The notes below the pieces were generated by a model. That model made no database searches, was not told where the DNA came from, and worked only from the letters and a program-made list of their open reading frames with translations. Source: Salinigranum marinum (GTDB lineage Archaea > Halobacteriota > Halobacteria > Halobacteriales > Haloferacaceae). Taken from it: 64,000 bases of DNA. Positions 1-8,593 of the stretch are shown piece by piece (position 1 is the first letter of the stretch; each line of letters opens with the position of its first letter). A program made the position numbers and the translations under genes. Location of the stretch: positions 124,001-188,000 of the forward strand of contig NZ_CP100461.1 of NCBI RefSeq assembly GCF_024228675.1, read 5' to 3'.

Positions 1-58
1 AACGCGGCTCGGTGGAGGGTAAACGGGGAGCGAACAGGCTCCCCGCCCGGAAGGGTCG

Positions 59-1543
59 ATGAGTTATGCGGCGGACACCGCCGACGGAGACCAGTACACA
101 AAAAAGTCGCACCGTCGTTCGTCCACGTATCCGACAGTGAGTCTGCGCGAGCGTCTCTCGTCCGTGACGTTCTTCTTCGGTGGTGCAGCCGTCTTGCTCG
201 GCGCGAACCTGCTGCCGCTCGTCGGCGTCGTCGCCCGGGGCTGGAGCCTCTGGTCGTTGCTTGTCGTCTACTGGGTCGAGGCGCTCAGTACGGTCGTTCT
301 GGCCGCGATCAAGACGCTGTTCGCCGAACGCGGCTCACCGGGGGTTCCCGGCCAGATCGAACCGTTACACGAACTCCGGGAGAAACGGGGTGGGTTGAGG
401 CTCCGGGAGTCGTGGCCACCGATCTACCCGCGGAACGTGCCGTTCGCGCTCTCGATGCTCGGGGTGTGGTCCGTGACGGTCCTTCCGTTGAGCGTGCTCT
501 ACTGGCTGTCGGTCGATCCGCCGACCGTGTTCTCGCTCGACCTCTTCCTCGGGATCGCTGCCCTGGTGGTCGCACAGGCGGTCGACTTCGTCTTCGAGTA
601 CATCGGCACCGAAGAGTACACCGACGTGTCTGCACGGGAGATCGTGCGAACGCCCGCGCAGTTGACCGTGATTCTCCTGTCGCTCGGCCTGTTCGCGACC
701 GGTGGCGGCCGAGCCGGTGGACTGTTGATCCTCGTCGGGGTCGTCCTCGCGAAGGCGACCGCGTCGCTGTACCGCTTCTACGTCGAACACGTCGGGACGC
801 CGATCCTCCGACTCGGTGACCGACTCACCGACGACGAAGAGCTCAGCGAGCCACCGCCGGAACTCGACCTCCCGGACAAAGCGGTACGGGCGCGAGCCAC
901 TGTCAGCGCGAAGTCGGTGTTGCTCGGGAGCGTCTGGTCGATCGCCTTCGGCTTCGCGAACCGGTTCGGCCTCGGTGTGCTCGCGCTCTCGGGACTCGCG
1001 GTCATCGCGGGTGAACCCGCGTGGATCGCCGTCGGTCTGCTCGCGGTCCTCGGGATCGTCGCCGCGCGGGTGCTCAGCTACTACTTCCGGTACGGGACGA
1101 TCGAGTATCAGCGACGAGGCGACACGCTCGTCGCGTACGACACGCTGTTGGAGGCGCCGCAGTGGATCGTCACGGTCGATCCGTTCACCGACTTCTCGGT
1201 GAAGAACGCGATCGCCGACCGACTGCTCGGGACGGGGACACTGACCGTTTCGGGCGTCGAGTCGCTCGACCGGGGCGACGTGCAGGTGGGGCCGGTCGCC
1301 GACATCGACCGCGTCGTCGAGACGCTCGAACTCCCGGTCGAAGAGACGGCGCGACCCGAGCGGGACCTGGCGGTGATCGGTGCCGCGGGCGTGTTGCTGC
1401 TGTGTTTCGTCGCCGTGCCGGTGGGGCTGTTCTTCACCTCCCGTATCAGCGACGGGATGGCGGTTGCGATCGCAATCGTGTGCGGGCCGTTTCTGTTGCT
1501 CCCGATCGGCGTGCTGCTCTGGGCTGCGTTCTCGCGGATCTGA
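59..1543 (+). CDS. Multi-pass membrane protein (DUF6498-like) with PH-like domain
   Basis: A 494-residue polytopic membrane protein. Hydrophobic segments lie near residues 36-60, 62-85, 130-150, 155-175, 200-225 and 285-340, and two more close the C-terminus (about 437-490). Between them, about residues 345-420, is a soluble stretch with the IEYQRRGDTLVAYDTLLEAP and GTGTLTVSG pattern typical of bacterial PH-like (bPH2/DUF304) domains. The hydrophobic N-terminal half resembles the haloarchaeal DUF6498 family. The start follows a purine-rich GGAAGGG six bases upstream. No function is known. It probably acts in the cytoplasmic membrane. The coding frame is secure; the family name is by eye. Confidence 0.8.
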   Translation: MSYAADTADGDQYTKKSHRRSSTYPTVSLRERLSSVTFFFGGAAVLLGANLLPLVGVVARGWSLWSLLVVYWVEALSTVVLAAIKTLFAERGSPGVPGQIEPLHELREKRGGLRLRESWPPIYPRNVPFALSMLGVWSVTVLPLSVLYWLSVDPPTVFSLDLFLGIAALVVAQAVDFVFEYIGTEEYTDVSAREIVRTPAQLTVILLSLGLFATGGGRAGGLLILVGVVLAKATASLYRFYVEHVGTPILRLGDRLTDDEELSEPPPELDLPDKAVRARATVSAKSVLLGSVWSIAFGFANRFGLGVLALSGLAVIAGEPAWIAVGLLAVLGIVAARVLSYYFRYGTIEYQRRGDTLVAYDTLLEAPQWIVTVDPFTDFSVKNAIADRLLGTGTLTVSGVESLDRGDVQVGPVADIDRVVETLELPVEETARPERDLAVIGAAGVLLLCFVAVPVGLFFTSRISDGMAVAIAIVCGPFLLLPIGVLLWAAFSRI

Positions 1544-1930
1544 GTCACACCCCGACTAGCGTCGACGGACGCTGATCTCTCCGTCTTGGATCGATCTCGG
1601 TATGGGTCCGTCCGAGACAGTGGCCCGTGTGTCCGGTCGAGTTATGTGTCGGGGACCGCAGTCAGCGGTGAAGATGCCCTCCTCGACCAGCAGTCCCCCG
1701 CACGTGGGGGCCGTCCACACGCACGGCGCTGACGGACGGACACACTGAACGGACGAGTGGCCACACGGAGCGGAGAAAACGGACGAACGGACACGCGGAA
1801 CGAACGGAACGGACGAACGGTCACATCCCACGCGGGTGGTCTCCGGGCGTCCTCAATCACCCCTCTGGATCGACTCGGTTCCCGTGGGTGGCCGACAGAA
1901 CGGTCCCAGCGCGTCCACCGGACCGTGACG
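1544..1930. other. Intergenic stretch, no convincing gene
   Basis: GC-rich spacer with repetitive GGACGGAC/GAACGGAC tracts around 1730-1830. The frames open here have low-complexity Arg/Thr-rich translations and no start signals, so I see no gene. Confidence 0.5.
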
Positions 1931-2077
1931 ATGTACGACCGCGGGCCGCCAACCTCCTACGAGGTGATCGACGAGTGGGTCGACGGCGTCGGCCTGTCTC
2001 TCCTCGTCACGGTCTGCATCCCTGCCGCCTCATATCTGTACGCCGTCGGACGCTACCGGCGATACACGGTGGACTGA
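1931..2077 (+). CDS. Possible small membrane protein
   Basis: A 48-codon frame from ATG 1931. The N-terminal half is acidic (EVIDEWVDGVG), followed by one hydrophobic segment (LSLLVTVCIPAASYLYAV) and a short basic tail. This is the plan of a single-pass membrane microprotein. The frame stays open further upstream, but that part is low complexity and I left it out. I recognise no family, and the only support is its composition. Confidence 0.35.
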   Translation: MYDRGPPTSYEVIDEWVDGVGLSLLVTVCIPAASYLYAVGRYRRYTVD

Positions 2078-2759
2078 GTCGACAGGGTCGCAGGTCGCGT
2101 CGTTCTTTACCGCGAGGAGGATGTCACCGGTGCGACGACTACCTCGGGTCACCCGTGAAGCAGTGCCGTTCTCCGTTCGGGCGGCCGCAACGGCTCTTCG
2201 TTTCTCGACCATCATATAGATTTTGTATGTAGTTCAGACAGACGATACGAGCTCTTCAGTTGGATCACCAACTCGTTCGTGAGACGATTCAGGAGCCGAC
2301 ACGCAGACGGCAGCGTGTGTTCGTTGGACCGGCTGTCTGTCCCACGAAGCGGTAGCCGAAGAGGACGAACGCTGGCAACTGTCCGTCGAACTCGGCCGAT
2401 CCGGAGAGAGAGGTTCGAAACGGTATGAGTCGGTTACGTAGAGGGGCGAACGAGAGTTCCGCTCCGGGCAGTCACGAGGGGCACGACGCCGTTGTCATCG
2501 TCTGCCGTCGACGACGCGAGACAGTCCTGGTTGCACTCGCTGAACGTCCTTCCGACGACGGCGCAGAGGCAGATCGTCCGAACGAATATACATATGGAAA
2601 ATGGTACGACGACAAAAGTATCAAATGTATGAATTCGGGAACGTGAGACGTTCGAGGGTGACACTCGGCACCGGAGCGAGCGCTGGAGCGGCGTGTCGTC
2701 CGCGCAGGCCCCGGAGGCACCGTCTCACCGCGAGACGGACAGCGACCCGCCCAGTGTGT
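2078..2759. other. Gene-poor spacer
   Basis: About 680 bases without a supported gene. An AT-rich, promoter-like patch lies at 2582-2635 (GAATATACATATGG). No frame in the stretch has haloarchaeal codon use together with a recognisable protein. It may hold decayed genes. Confidence 0.4.
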
Positions 2760-3914
2760 TCACGAACCCGACACCCGGCGACGTCCACCGGTAGCGACGA
2801 GCAGCACGCCCCAGACGGTGAGCGAGAGGGCCGCGACGGCGAGATAGCGGTACATGACTTGGACGCCGACACCGTCGACGAGCCACCCGATGACGGCCTC
2901 GCCAAGCGTACCGCCGGCGCCGATCCCGACGCTCGTGACGAGCGTCTGCGCGGTCGAATCCAGCCCGCGTGGCGCGCAGTCGTGCGCGACGTTGACGAGC
3001 GCGAAGTAGACGAGTGCGACCCCGACGCCCATGGCGAGGTTGGCCGCGAGGACGGGCCAGATCGAAGGAAAGAACGACAGCGTGAGGAAGCCACCGGCGT
3101 ACGACGCGCCCGCGAGCACGACGGCGACACCGTGCCACCTGTCGAGCCGCGAGAGCGCGAGGAACACGATCACTTCGGCGACCGTCTTCGTCGCCCACGC
3201 AACCCCGGTCAAGCCGTCACCGAGGCCGACGGCCCGCATGTACACCGAGAAGAAGGCACTCCCCGAAAAGGAGATGAACCCCATCGCGAACGCGGCCAGC
3301 AACACGATCAGGTAGCGCGGCTGGCGGACGAGTCCGAGCGCCTGGCCGCCGAGCGAGCCTTCGAACACCTGGCCGTCGACCGACGGCACCCCACGGAGCA
3401 ACGCGAACAGGACGACCATGCCGGCGATGTAGACGTAGACGATGACGGAGACGCCGGTCCACGCCAGGCTGGCCCCGAGGACGAACACGGTCGATCCGAA
3501 CGCGAGCGATCCGAAGCTCCGTGTCAGCGCGTAGTTGTACCCCCGGGAGACGACCAGCGCGTTCGCGATCGGGACGATCGGTGCCCTCGTCGCCGCGTAC
3601 GCGACGGTCCCGACCGCGACGACGAGGAAGGTGTCGCCCGGGAGTTCGACACTCAACGGGTAGCTCAGGATCGCGATCGCCGAGAGGGCCGCCGCGATGG
3701 TGATGGTCCGGCTCGGCGACTGCGTGTAGTCCGCGACGACCCCCCAGACCGGCTGTGCGAGGACGCCGCTCGCCACGAGGAGCGATCCCAACAGCCCCAT
3801 CTGGACGCCGCTCATCCCCAGTTCCTGATAGAAGACGTTCCGGTAGGCGACGAACCCGCTGAAGGCCGCAAAGTAGACGAAGTAGATCGCCTGATACCGC
3901 CGTGCGCTCTCCAT
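2760..3914 (-). CDS. Major facilitator superfamily transporter
   Basis: About 384 residues with roughly twelve hydrophobic segments in two halves, the plan of an MFS permease. The first helix carries YFVYFAAFSGFVAYRNVFY, followed by a loop near VWGVVADYTQSPSR, the position of the conserved MFS loop 2-3. It resembles the PF12832 (MFS_1-like, nucleoside/3-phenylpropionate type) branch. I chose ATG 3914; an in-frame ATG at 3956 would add 14 polar residues. The gene stands alone and diverges from the MgtC/DUF4010 gene across an AT-rich promoter region. The substrate is unknown. Confidence 0.85.
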   Translation of the reverse strand: MESARRYQAIYFVYFAAFSGFVAYRNVFYQELGMSGVQMGLLGSLLVASGVLAQPVWGVVADYTQSPSRTITIAAALSAIAILSYPLSVELPGDTFLVVAVGTVAYAATRAPIVPIANALVVSRGYNYALTRSFGSLAFGSTVFVLGASLAWTGVSVIVYVYIAGMVVLFALLRGVPSVDGQVFEGSLGGQALGLVRQPRYLIVLLAAFAMGFISFSGSAFFSVYMRAVGLGDGLTGVAWATKTVAEVIVFLALSRLDRWHGVAVVLAGASYAGGFLTLSFFPSIWPVLAANLAMGVGVALVYFALVNVAHDCAPRGLDSTAQTLVTSVGIGAGGTLGEAVIGWLVDGVGVQVMYRYLAVAALSLTVWGVLLVATGGRRRVSGS

Positions 3915-3956
3915 GGGTTCGTGGCAATCCGGACCACCTACCTTACTGTTTTGCAT

Positions 3957-4271
3957 TCGGTGCCGGCTCCGCCTCTCGGAGACGCCGGCGTCCCAGCCGT
4001 CCCCTCTCGGATCCGTGGGAAACCAAAGATATATATTACCCCAGAACAGAGGCTATATTGTACTACATAGCAGTGTATAGTATATGTATCGAAGCAGTGA
4101 GTACCCACGTCGGCACGCGGTCGCCACCGGGCGTCCGGCGGCGCCGTCACCGTGTCCGCACCTTCGGCCAGCTCCTGATCGCTCCATGAGACCGTCGAAC
4201 CCGACGGCGTGTTCGGAGCGGCCGCTCCGGTGTCCGCGGAGCGACAGCCCGAGCCACCGTTCCCCGGAACC
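3957..4271. promoter_or_regulatory. Divergent AT-rich promoter region
   Basis: Spacer between the MFS and MgtC/DUF4010 genes. Positions 4022-4090 are very AT-rich (AAAGATATATATTACC, GTATAGTATATGTATC), in contrast to the flanks, and offer TATA-like boxes on both strands. The plus-strand boxes lie some 180 bases before the chosen start at 4272. Either there is a long leader or the coding region begins further up; an in-frame ATG exists at 4209. Confidence 0.4.
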
Positions 4272-5540
4272 ATGATCGAAGGTGCCGGAAGCCTCCCGCA
4301 CGGCTCGATCGTGTTCGACCTGTTCGTCGCGGCGGCACTGGGGATGTTGCTCGGTCTCGAACGCGAGTGGTCGAACAAGTCCGCCGGGATCAGGACGTTC
4401 ACCCTGACGAGCCTCATCGGCGCGGCCGCGATGACCGTCGACGAGCCGGTCATCCTCGCCCTGGGCGGGGTGTTGGTTCTCATGCAGGCGGGTCTCCTCG
4501 GCGTCAGGGGACTCATGTCGGAGGCACAGAACCCGGAGACAGACGCCGTCCGCGGGCTCTCACTGACGACCTCGACCTCGTTGCTCGTCGCGTACGTCGT
4601 CGGGATCCTCGTCGTCGCGGGCGACGTCCTCATCGGCGTCATCATCGCCATCACCTCGTCGTTTCTGCTCGTGCTCCGGCGCGAGCTTCACGGCTTCGCC
4701 AACCAGCTGTCGCGCGAGGAGGTGCGGAGCGCTGCCGAGTTCGCGATCATCGCGTTCGTCGTCTACCCGCTCCTCCCGAGCGGAACGTACGGGCCGTGGG
4801 ACGCCATCGATCCGAAGCTCGTCTGGCTGCTCGTCATCGCCGTCAGCGGGATCGGATTCGTCAACTACGCCGTGATGCAGCGGTACGGGAGCCTCGGCAT
4901 CGCCGTCACGGGCTTTTTTGGTGGGCTGGTGAACTCGACGGCCGTCATCGGCGAGATCGCGGGACGGGCCCGGGACAACGTCGGCATCGTCCAGGTCGCC
5001 GTCGGGACGGTGCTGATGGCCGACGCGGCAATGGCGATCCGAAACCTCTCGATCGTCGTCTTCTTTATCCCGGGCTCCGCGCTCGGCGTCGGCCTGCCGC
5101 TCGGGCTCATCGCGGTCGGCGGCGTCGTCCTCGCACTGCGCGACACAGACTGGCACGGCGATCTCGAACTCGACTTCGACTCGCCGTTCAGCAGCACGAA
5201 CGCGCTCAAGTTCGGGACCGTCTTCCTGGTCGTCTTGGTCCTCACGGCCGGAGCACAGAATCTCTTCGGCTCGACGGGATTTCTGTTGACCAGCTTCCTG
5301 AGCGGGCTCGTCTCGAGCGGGACGACCACGACGACGGCGGTGACGCTGAACTCCACGGGGCAGATCTCCTCGGACCTCGCGGCGCAGGGCGTCCTCGTCG
5401 GGACCCTCTCCAGCATCCTCGTCAAGATCGCGCTCGCGGCGAGCATCAACCGATCGCTCCTCACGCCCGTCGTCCGGAAGTCGGCGTACCTCTCGGCGAT
5501 CGGCCTCCTCGGCGCAGCGCTCACCGTCCAGTTCCTCTGA
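4272..5540 (+). CDS. MgtC/SapB N-terminal domain + DUF4010 membrane protein
   Basis: About 422 residues from ATG 4272. The N-terminal third has the MgtC/SapB signature: AAALGMLLGLEREW, then IRTFTLTSLIGA. The rest is the DUF4010 module of long membrane helices, with NSTAVIGEIAGRAR in its middle and SGTTTTTAV near the C-terminus. Such fusions are common in archaea and bacteria and are inner-membrane proteins of unproven function; ion homeostasis is often suggested. An ATG at 4209 would add 21 polar residues, and I preferred 4272 because the family begins there. Confidence 0.88.
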   Translation: MIEGAGSLPHGSIVFDLFVAAALGMLLGLEREWSNKSAGIRTFTLTSLIGAAAMTVDEPVILALGGVLVLMQAGLLGVRGLMSEAQNPETDAVRGLSLTTSTSLLVAYVVGILVVAGDVLIGVIIAITSSFLLVLRRELHGFANQLSREEVRSAAEFAIIAFVVYPLLPSGTYGPWDAIDPKLVWLLVIAVSGIGFVNYAVMQRYGSLGIAVTGFFGGLVNSTAVIGEIAGRARDNVGIVQVAVGTVLMADAAMAIRNLSIVVFFIPGSALGVGLPLGLIAVGGVVLALRDTDWHGDLELDFDSPFSSTNALKFGTVFLVVLVLTAGAQNLFGSTGFLLTSFLSGLVSSGTTTTTAVTLNSTGQISSDLAAQGVLVGTLSSILVKIALAASINRSLLTPVVRKSAYLSAIGLLGAALTVQFL

Positions 5541-5614
5541 GCCCTCGCGTCAGGGGGCCAGAGCGAGACTCGGCCGAAACTCGGAGCCGGATTCAGCGTA
5601 ATTCGAGGTGGACC

Positions 5615-5667
5615 CCCCGACCTCAAGGAGCGACCGAAGCGTAGCGATGGGAGCGAGTAGGTCGGGG
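5615..5667. repeat. Orphan hairpin resembling an IS200/IS605-type right end
   Basis: Perfect 9-base inverted repeat CCCCGACCT (5615-5623) and AGGTCGGGG (5659-5667) enclosing 35 bases rich in GCGACCGAAGCG/GATGGGAGCG. It follows the MgtC/DUF4010 gene by 75 bases and lies about 80 bases before the ISH3 element. The shape resembles the end of IS1341/tnpB elements in haloarchaea, but no tnpB is attached. It could equally be a terminator of the upstream gene, although no T tract follows. Confidence 0.4.
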
Positions 5668-5832
5668 AGGAAACCGACACGGTACGACGCAACCGGCATA
5701 CTGCGACCGACCGACTCCCGAACGTATAATTACCGTCGGATCTCCTCTGAAGTATGGACGTGCGTCGAACCGCCGTCGTGAAACTCAGTACATCACAAAG
5801 CCGGTTAGTTGAGACGTCTGCTTGCTGAAGGT

Positions 5833-6999
5833 GTGTCTACGACCCAGCAAGCAGACGGTGAGATTCACGAGGACCAGCTTCTTAACTTCCTCGTCAACTC
5901 CCTTGACGAGGAAGTTGCTCTTACATTCGCTGAAAACGCTGAGATCGACGCTGAAGACATCTACGAGGTCCTCGTCGGCGCGTGCGCCGACGGGACCTCG
6001 GTCTCGACGCTCTGTAAGAGAAGCGAAGATGCACCCCACGAAAACTCGGTTCTCTACCATCTCCGCACTAAGTTCGACCTCGAGACGCTCGAACAAGTCG
6101 GGAACACGCTCCTCCAGAAGGACGTTCTCGACGTCCTCCCCGAGCAGGTGGAGGTCGTTGCGGACCTCCACCTGCGACCCTACTACGGTGACGAAGACGA
6201 CACAGAGGGCCTCTACCACTCGGAAGCGAAACGTGGAACGACCGCGTTCCACGCGTACGCGACGCTGTACGCACGCGTGAAGAACAAACGCTACACGCTG
6301 GCGGTGCGCCGTCTCGAAGACGGCGACACCGCCAGTAGCGTCCTCGCAGAGTTTCTCGGGATCCTCGACGGCCTTGACCTCGACGTCAAGGCCGTCTATC
6401 TTGACCGCGAATTCTACGACAGCAAGTGTTTGACACTGCTTCACGCGCACAACCACGCGTACGTCATGCCGATCGTCCGCTGGGGACGGACGATCAAGCG
6501 AGAACTCTCGGAAGGCTGGAGTCGCGTGATTCAGCACAACCTGACGGCGAAACTCGACGGTCACAGCTGGACCGTCGAGTTTCCCGTCTACATCGACTGC
6601 ACCTACCAGAACGGGAGGTACGACGGGCATGGGGTGGCGCGTCACGGCTATGCCGCTGACGCGCCGTTCATCAACACTCCACGAGACGCCCGATACCACT
6701 ACGCGAAACGCTTCGGTATCGAGGCAAGCTACCGGCTCTCCGAGCAAACGATTGCGACGACTACGACACAGAATCCGGTCGTACGGCTGTTATACGTCGT
6801 GGTGAGTTTGCTGTTACAGAACGTGTGGCGGTATCTGCACTGGGAGTACGTGGCGATGCCCCGCCGAGGCGGGCGTCGCCTCTGGGAGTGGTCGTACAAG
6901 GAGTTCACCAACATGATGCGACGCGCAGCGTGGACGGCCCTCGCGACGCGTCGGGCCGTCCCCGCAAACCGGCCACCGGACGACCGATTTAGCCGGTAA
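5833..6999 (+). CDS. ISH3-family DDE transposase
   Basis: About 388 residues. It carries out cut-and-paste transposition of the surrounding element. Candidate catalytic acidic residues are seen in VVADLHLRPYYG, AVYLDREFYDSK and FGIEASYRLSEQT, in the order and spacing of a DDE/DD[E] nuclease. The sequence is full length and undisturbed, ending in the basic ANRPPDDRFSR tail. No ATG is available at the 5' end. GTG 5833 gives the N-terminus MSTTQQADGEIHED, and TTG 5809 would add eight residues. The gene looks intact, so the element may be active or recently arrived. Confidence 0.88.
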   Translation: MSTTQQADGEIHEDQLLNFLVNSLDEEVALTFAENAEIDAEDIYEVLVGACADGTSVSTLCKRSEDAPHENSVLYHLRTKFDLETLEQVGNTLLQKDVLDVLPEQVEVVADLHLRPYYGDEDDTEGLYHSEAKRGTTAFHAYATLYARVKNKRYTLAVRRLEDGDTASSVLAEFLGILDGLDLDVKAVYLDREFYDSKCLTLLHAHNHAYVMPIVRWGRTIKRELSEGWSRVIQHNLTAKLDGHSWTVEFPVYIDCTYQNGRYDGHGVARHGYAADAPFINTPRDARYHYAKRFGIEASYRLSEQTIATTTTQNPVVRLLYVVVSLLLQNVWRYLHWEYVAMPRRGGRRLWEWSYKEFTNMMRRAAWTALATRRAVPANRPPDDRFSR

Positions 7000-7034
7000 T
7001 CTCCGACTGGGCTAACCAGCGGTGTGAGTGGCGA

Positions 7035-7069
7035 CGCTGTCGCGTCGGCGGCAGCCGCCGCCGACAGCG
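7035..7069. repeat. Strong GC-rich stem-loop after the transposase gene
   Basis: CGCTGTCG (7035-7042) pairs with CGACAGCG (7062-7069). Inside it CGGCGG (7046-7051) pairs with CCGCCG (7055-7060) around a CAG loop. It lies between the transposase stop and the probable right end of the IS, so it may be an IS-borne terminator or a barrier to read-through. There is no T tract. Confidence 0.5.
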
Positions 7070-7177
7070 ACAGCTCTCCATCGGTTCGCCCAAAATTCTC
7101 ACGTCGAGACCCCCAGTGCAACCGCTCCGCCACAGAACTCAGGCTTCAGAAACAGCTAGCCGAGGATCCTTTGTGAG

Positions 7178-8407
7178 GTACTGAAACTCGCTGTTTCCGA
7201 CGAGCAACGCGACGCACTCCACCGAACCGCCGATCAATACCTGTACTGCGCGAACCGAACCGCTGATTACTGCTGGTCGGACACCTCCTACACCGAGTGC
7301 AAGATCAACAAACGGCAGGTTCGTGACGCACTCTACTCCGAACTTCGAGAGGAGACGGACTTACAGGCACAACTCGTCCAAGCCGCCATCAAACGCGCCA
7401 TCGAAGCCGTCAAAGGCGTTATCGAACGGTGGAAGAAGGGACAGCGCGTCTCCTGTCCGACATTCACCGCCGAGACAATGGATTACGACACGCGAAGCGC
7501 GACCTTCTACCGCAACAAGGTGTCGCTGGCAACTGTCGCGGGCCGGGTTGAACCCTCGTTCGTTCTCCCGGCAGATAGCCCGACGCCCTACGAGCGGTAC
7601 GTACTTTCCGAGGATTACGAGTTCCGCGAGAGTACACTACAGTACGATTCGACAACCGACGAGTTCTACCTCAAAACCTCGACTCGGTGGACAGACGGCG
7701 ACGACGTAGAGGTTTCGGCAGATACCGAGCACCCCGACCAAACGGTCCTCGGTATCGACCTCGGCGTCAACAGTCTCGCCGTCTCCTCAACCGGCACGTT
7801 CTGGCAGGGAGACGACTACAACCACTGGTGCCGCGAGTTTGAGAAGCGACGTGGTGAGATGCAACAGCGCGGCACGCAAGCCGCGCACAACGCCGTGCGT
7901 CGCCTCGGGAAGCAAGAAGAAGCGTGGCGGAAACAGTACATCCACACCGTCGCTAACGAACTCGTGGCGGAAGCCGTCGAACACGATTGCGACGTTATCG
8001 CGTTCGAGGACTTGACCGACATACGCGAGCGACTTCCACACGCGAAGTGGCACCATATCTGGGCGTTCCGACGCCTGTACAGGTACGTTGAGTACAAAGC
8101 GCCCGAGCAGGGCGTTTCCGTGGAGCAAGTCGAGCCGAACCACACGTCCCAACGCTATTCTCGGACGGACTGTGGGTTCACGCACAAAGACAACCGCCAC
8201 GGAGAACACTTTGAGTGCCAGAAGTGCGGGTACGAGGTGAACGCGGACTATAATGGCGCGAAGAATATCGGGCTACGCTACGCCCGGAAGCGGACACATA
8301 GACGCCAGTCCTCGCCCACGTCGGGGAGCGGAGACGCAGAAGTAGACCTGCGTATAAATGGTGGGACGTTGAACGGCGGGAGTCACCAGCCTGTTGCTGG
8401 CGACTAA
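7178..8407 (+). pseudogene. tnpB: TnpB (IS1341-type RNA-guided nuclease), 5' end lost
   Basis: The reading frame runs from about 7178 without any in-frame ATG, GTG or TTG near the expected N-terminus; a stop lies at 7157 and the first ATG is 7478, deep in the protein. Codons from 7178 already translate to conserved TnpB sequence (VSDEQRDALHRTADQYLYCANRTADY). RuvC residues are present: Asp in GIDLGVNS (7757), Glu in AFEDLTD (8006) and Asp in NADYNGAKN (8246). The zinc ribbon has lost one ligand: the Cys expected before SRTDCG is Tyr (8156-8158), while ECQKCG is kept. The ISH3 end lies directly upstream, so insertion or deletion probably removed the start. No tnpA is adjacent. Confidence 0.72.
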
Positions 8408-8570
8408 TCGCCGGGAGTCCACATCAAAGCCCCATCACCAGAACCGCAGGTTCTGGTTAGCAGTCAGAAGCTCCGCTTCTGACGACACTCTCAAGCACCG
8501 AGGCGTGGAGTCGTTCGAGACGGCTTCGCCGTCTCGTGATGACGAGAGAGCTTCGCTCTCTCGGACCACG
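8408..8570 (+). ncRNA. Candidate omega/reRNA scaffold and right end of tnpB element
   Basis: Directly after the tnpB stop stand four perfect hairpins: 8437-8457 (9-bp stem, loop GCA), 8464-8482 (8 bp, loop TCC), 8516-8536 (9 bp, loop TTC) and 8543-8563 (9 bp, loop TTC). TnpB proteins use an RNA from the 3' end of their own gene and element as guide, and overlapping sense RNAs of IS1341-type genes are known from haloarchaea. The guide would begin at the element end, at or just beyond the last hairpin. RNA status is inferred from structure and position only. Confidence 0.45.
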
Positions 8571-8593
8571 CCGAGGGAGTAGGGTGGGGTAGT

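Larger units (their letters stand above)
5746..7150 (+). mobile_element. ISH3-family insertion sequence (boundaries approximate)
   Basis: Contains an ISH3-type transposase. Two inverted-repeat pairs are visible. The outer pair, TCTGAAG (5746-5752) and CTTCAGA (7144-7150), would give about 1.4 kb, the usual length of this family. The inner imperfect pair, 5793-5816 and 7004-7027 (17 of 24 bases matching), lies close to the gene. I see no clear target duplication at either pair, so the ends are uncertain. The element sits immediately upstream of a tnpB that has lost its start. Confidence 0.6.

Noticed and set aside
2601-4070. Long plus-strand frame across the MFS gene
   Set aside because: The minus strand encodes a clear 12-helix transporter. 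The plus-strand translation is low-complexity Arg/Asp/Glu, typical of antisense GC-rich DNA.
5793-7027. Inner inverted repeats as true IS ends
   Set aside because: They give about 1.23 kb, shorter than usual for the family, with only 17 of 24 matches and no target duplication. Kept only as supporting evidence.
8437-8563. CRISPR-like reading of the hairpin series
   Set aside because: The four stems differ in sequence and spacing, and no direct repeats with spacers exist. They follow tnpB directly.
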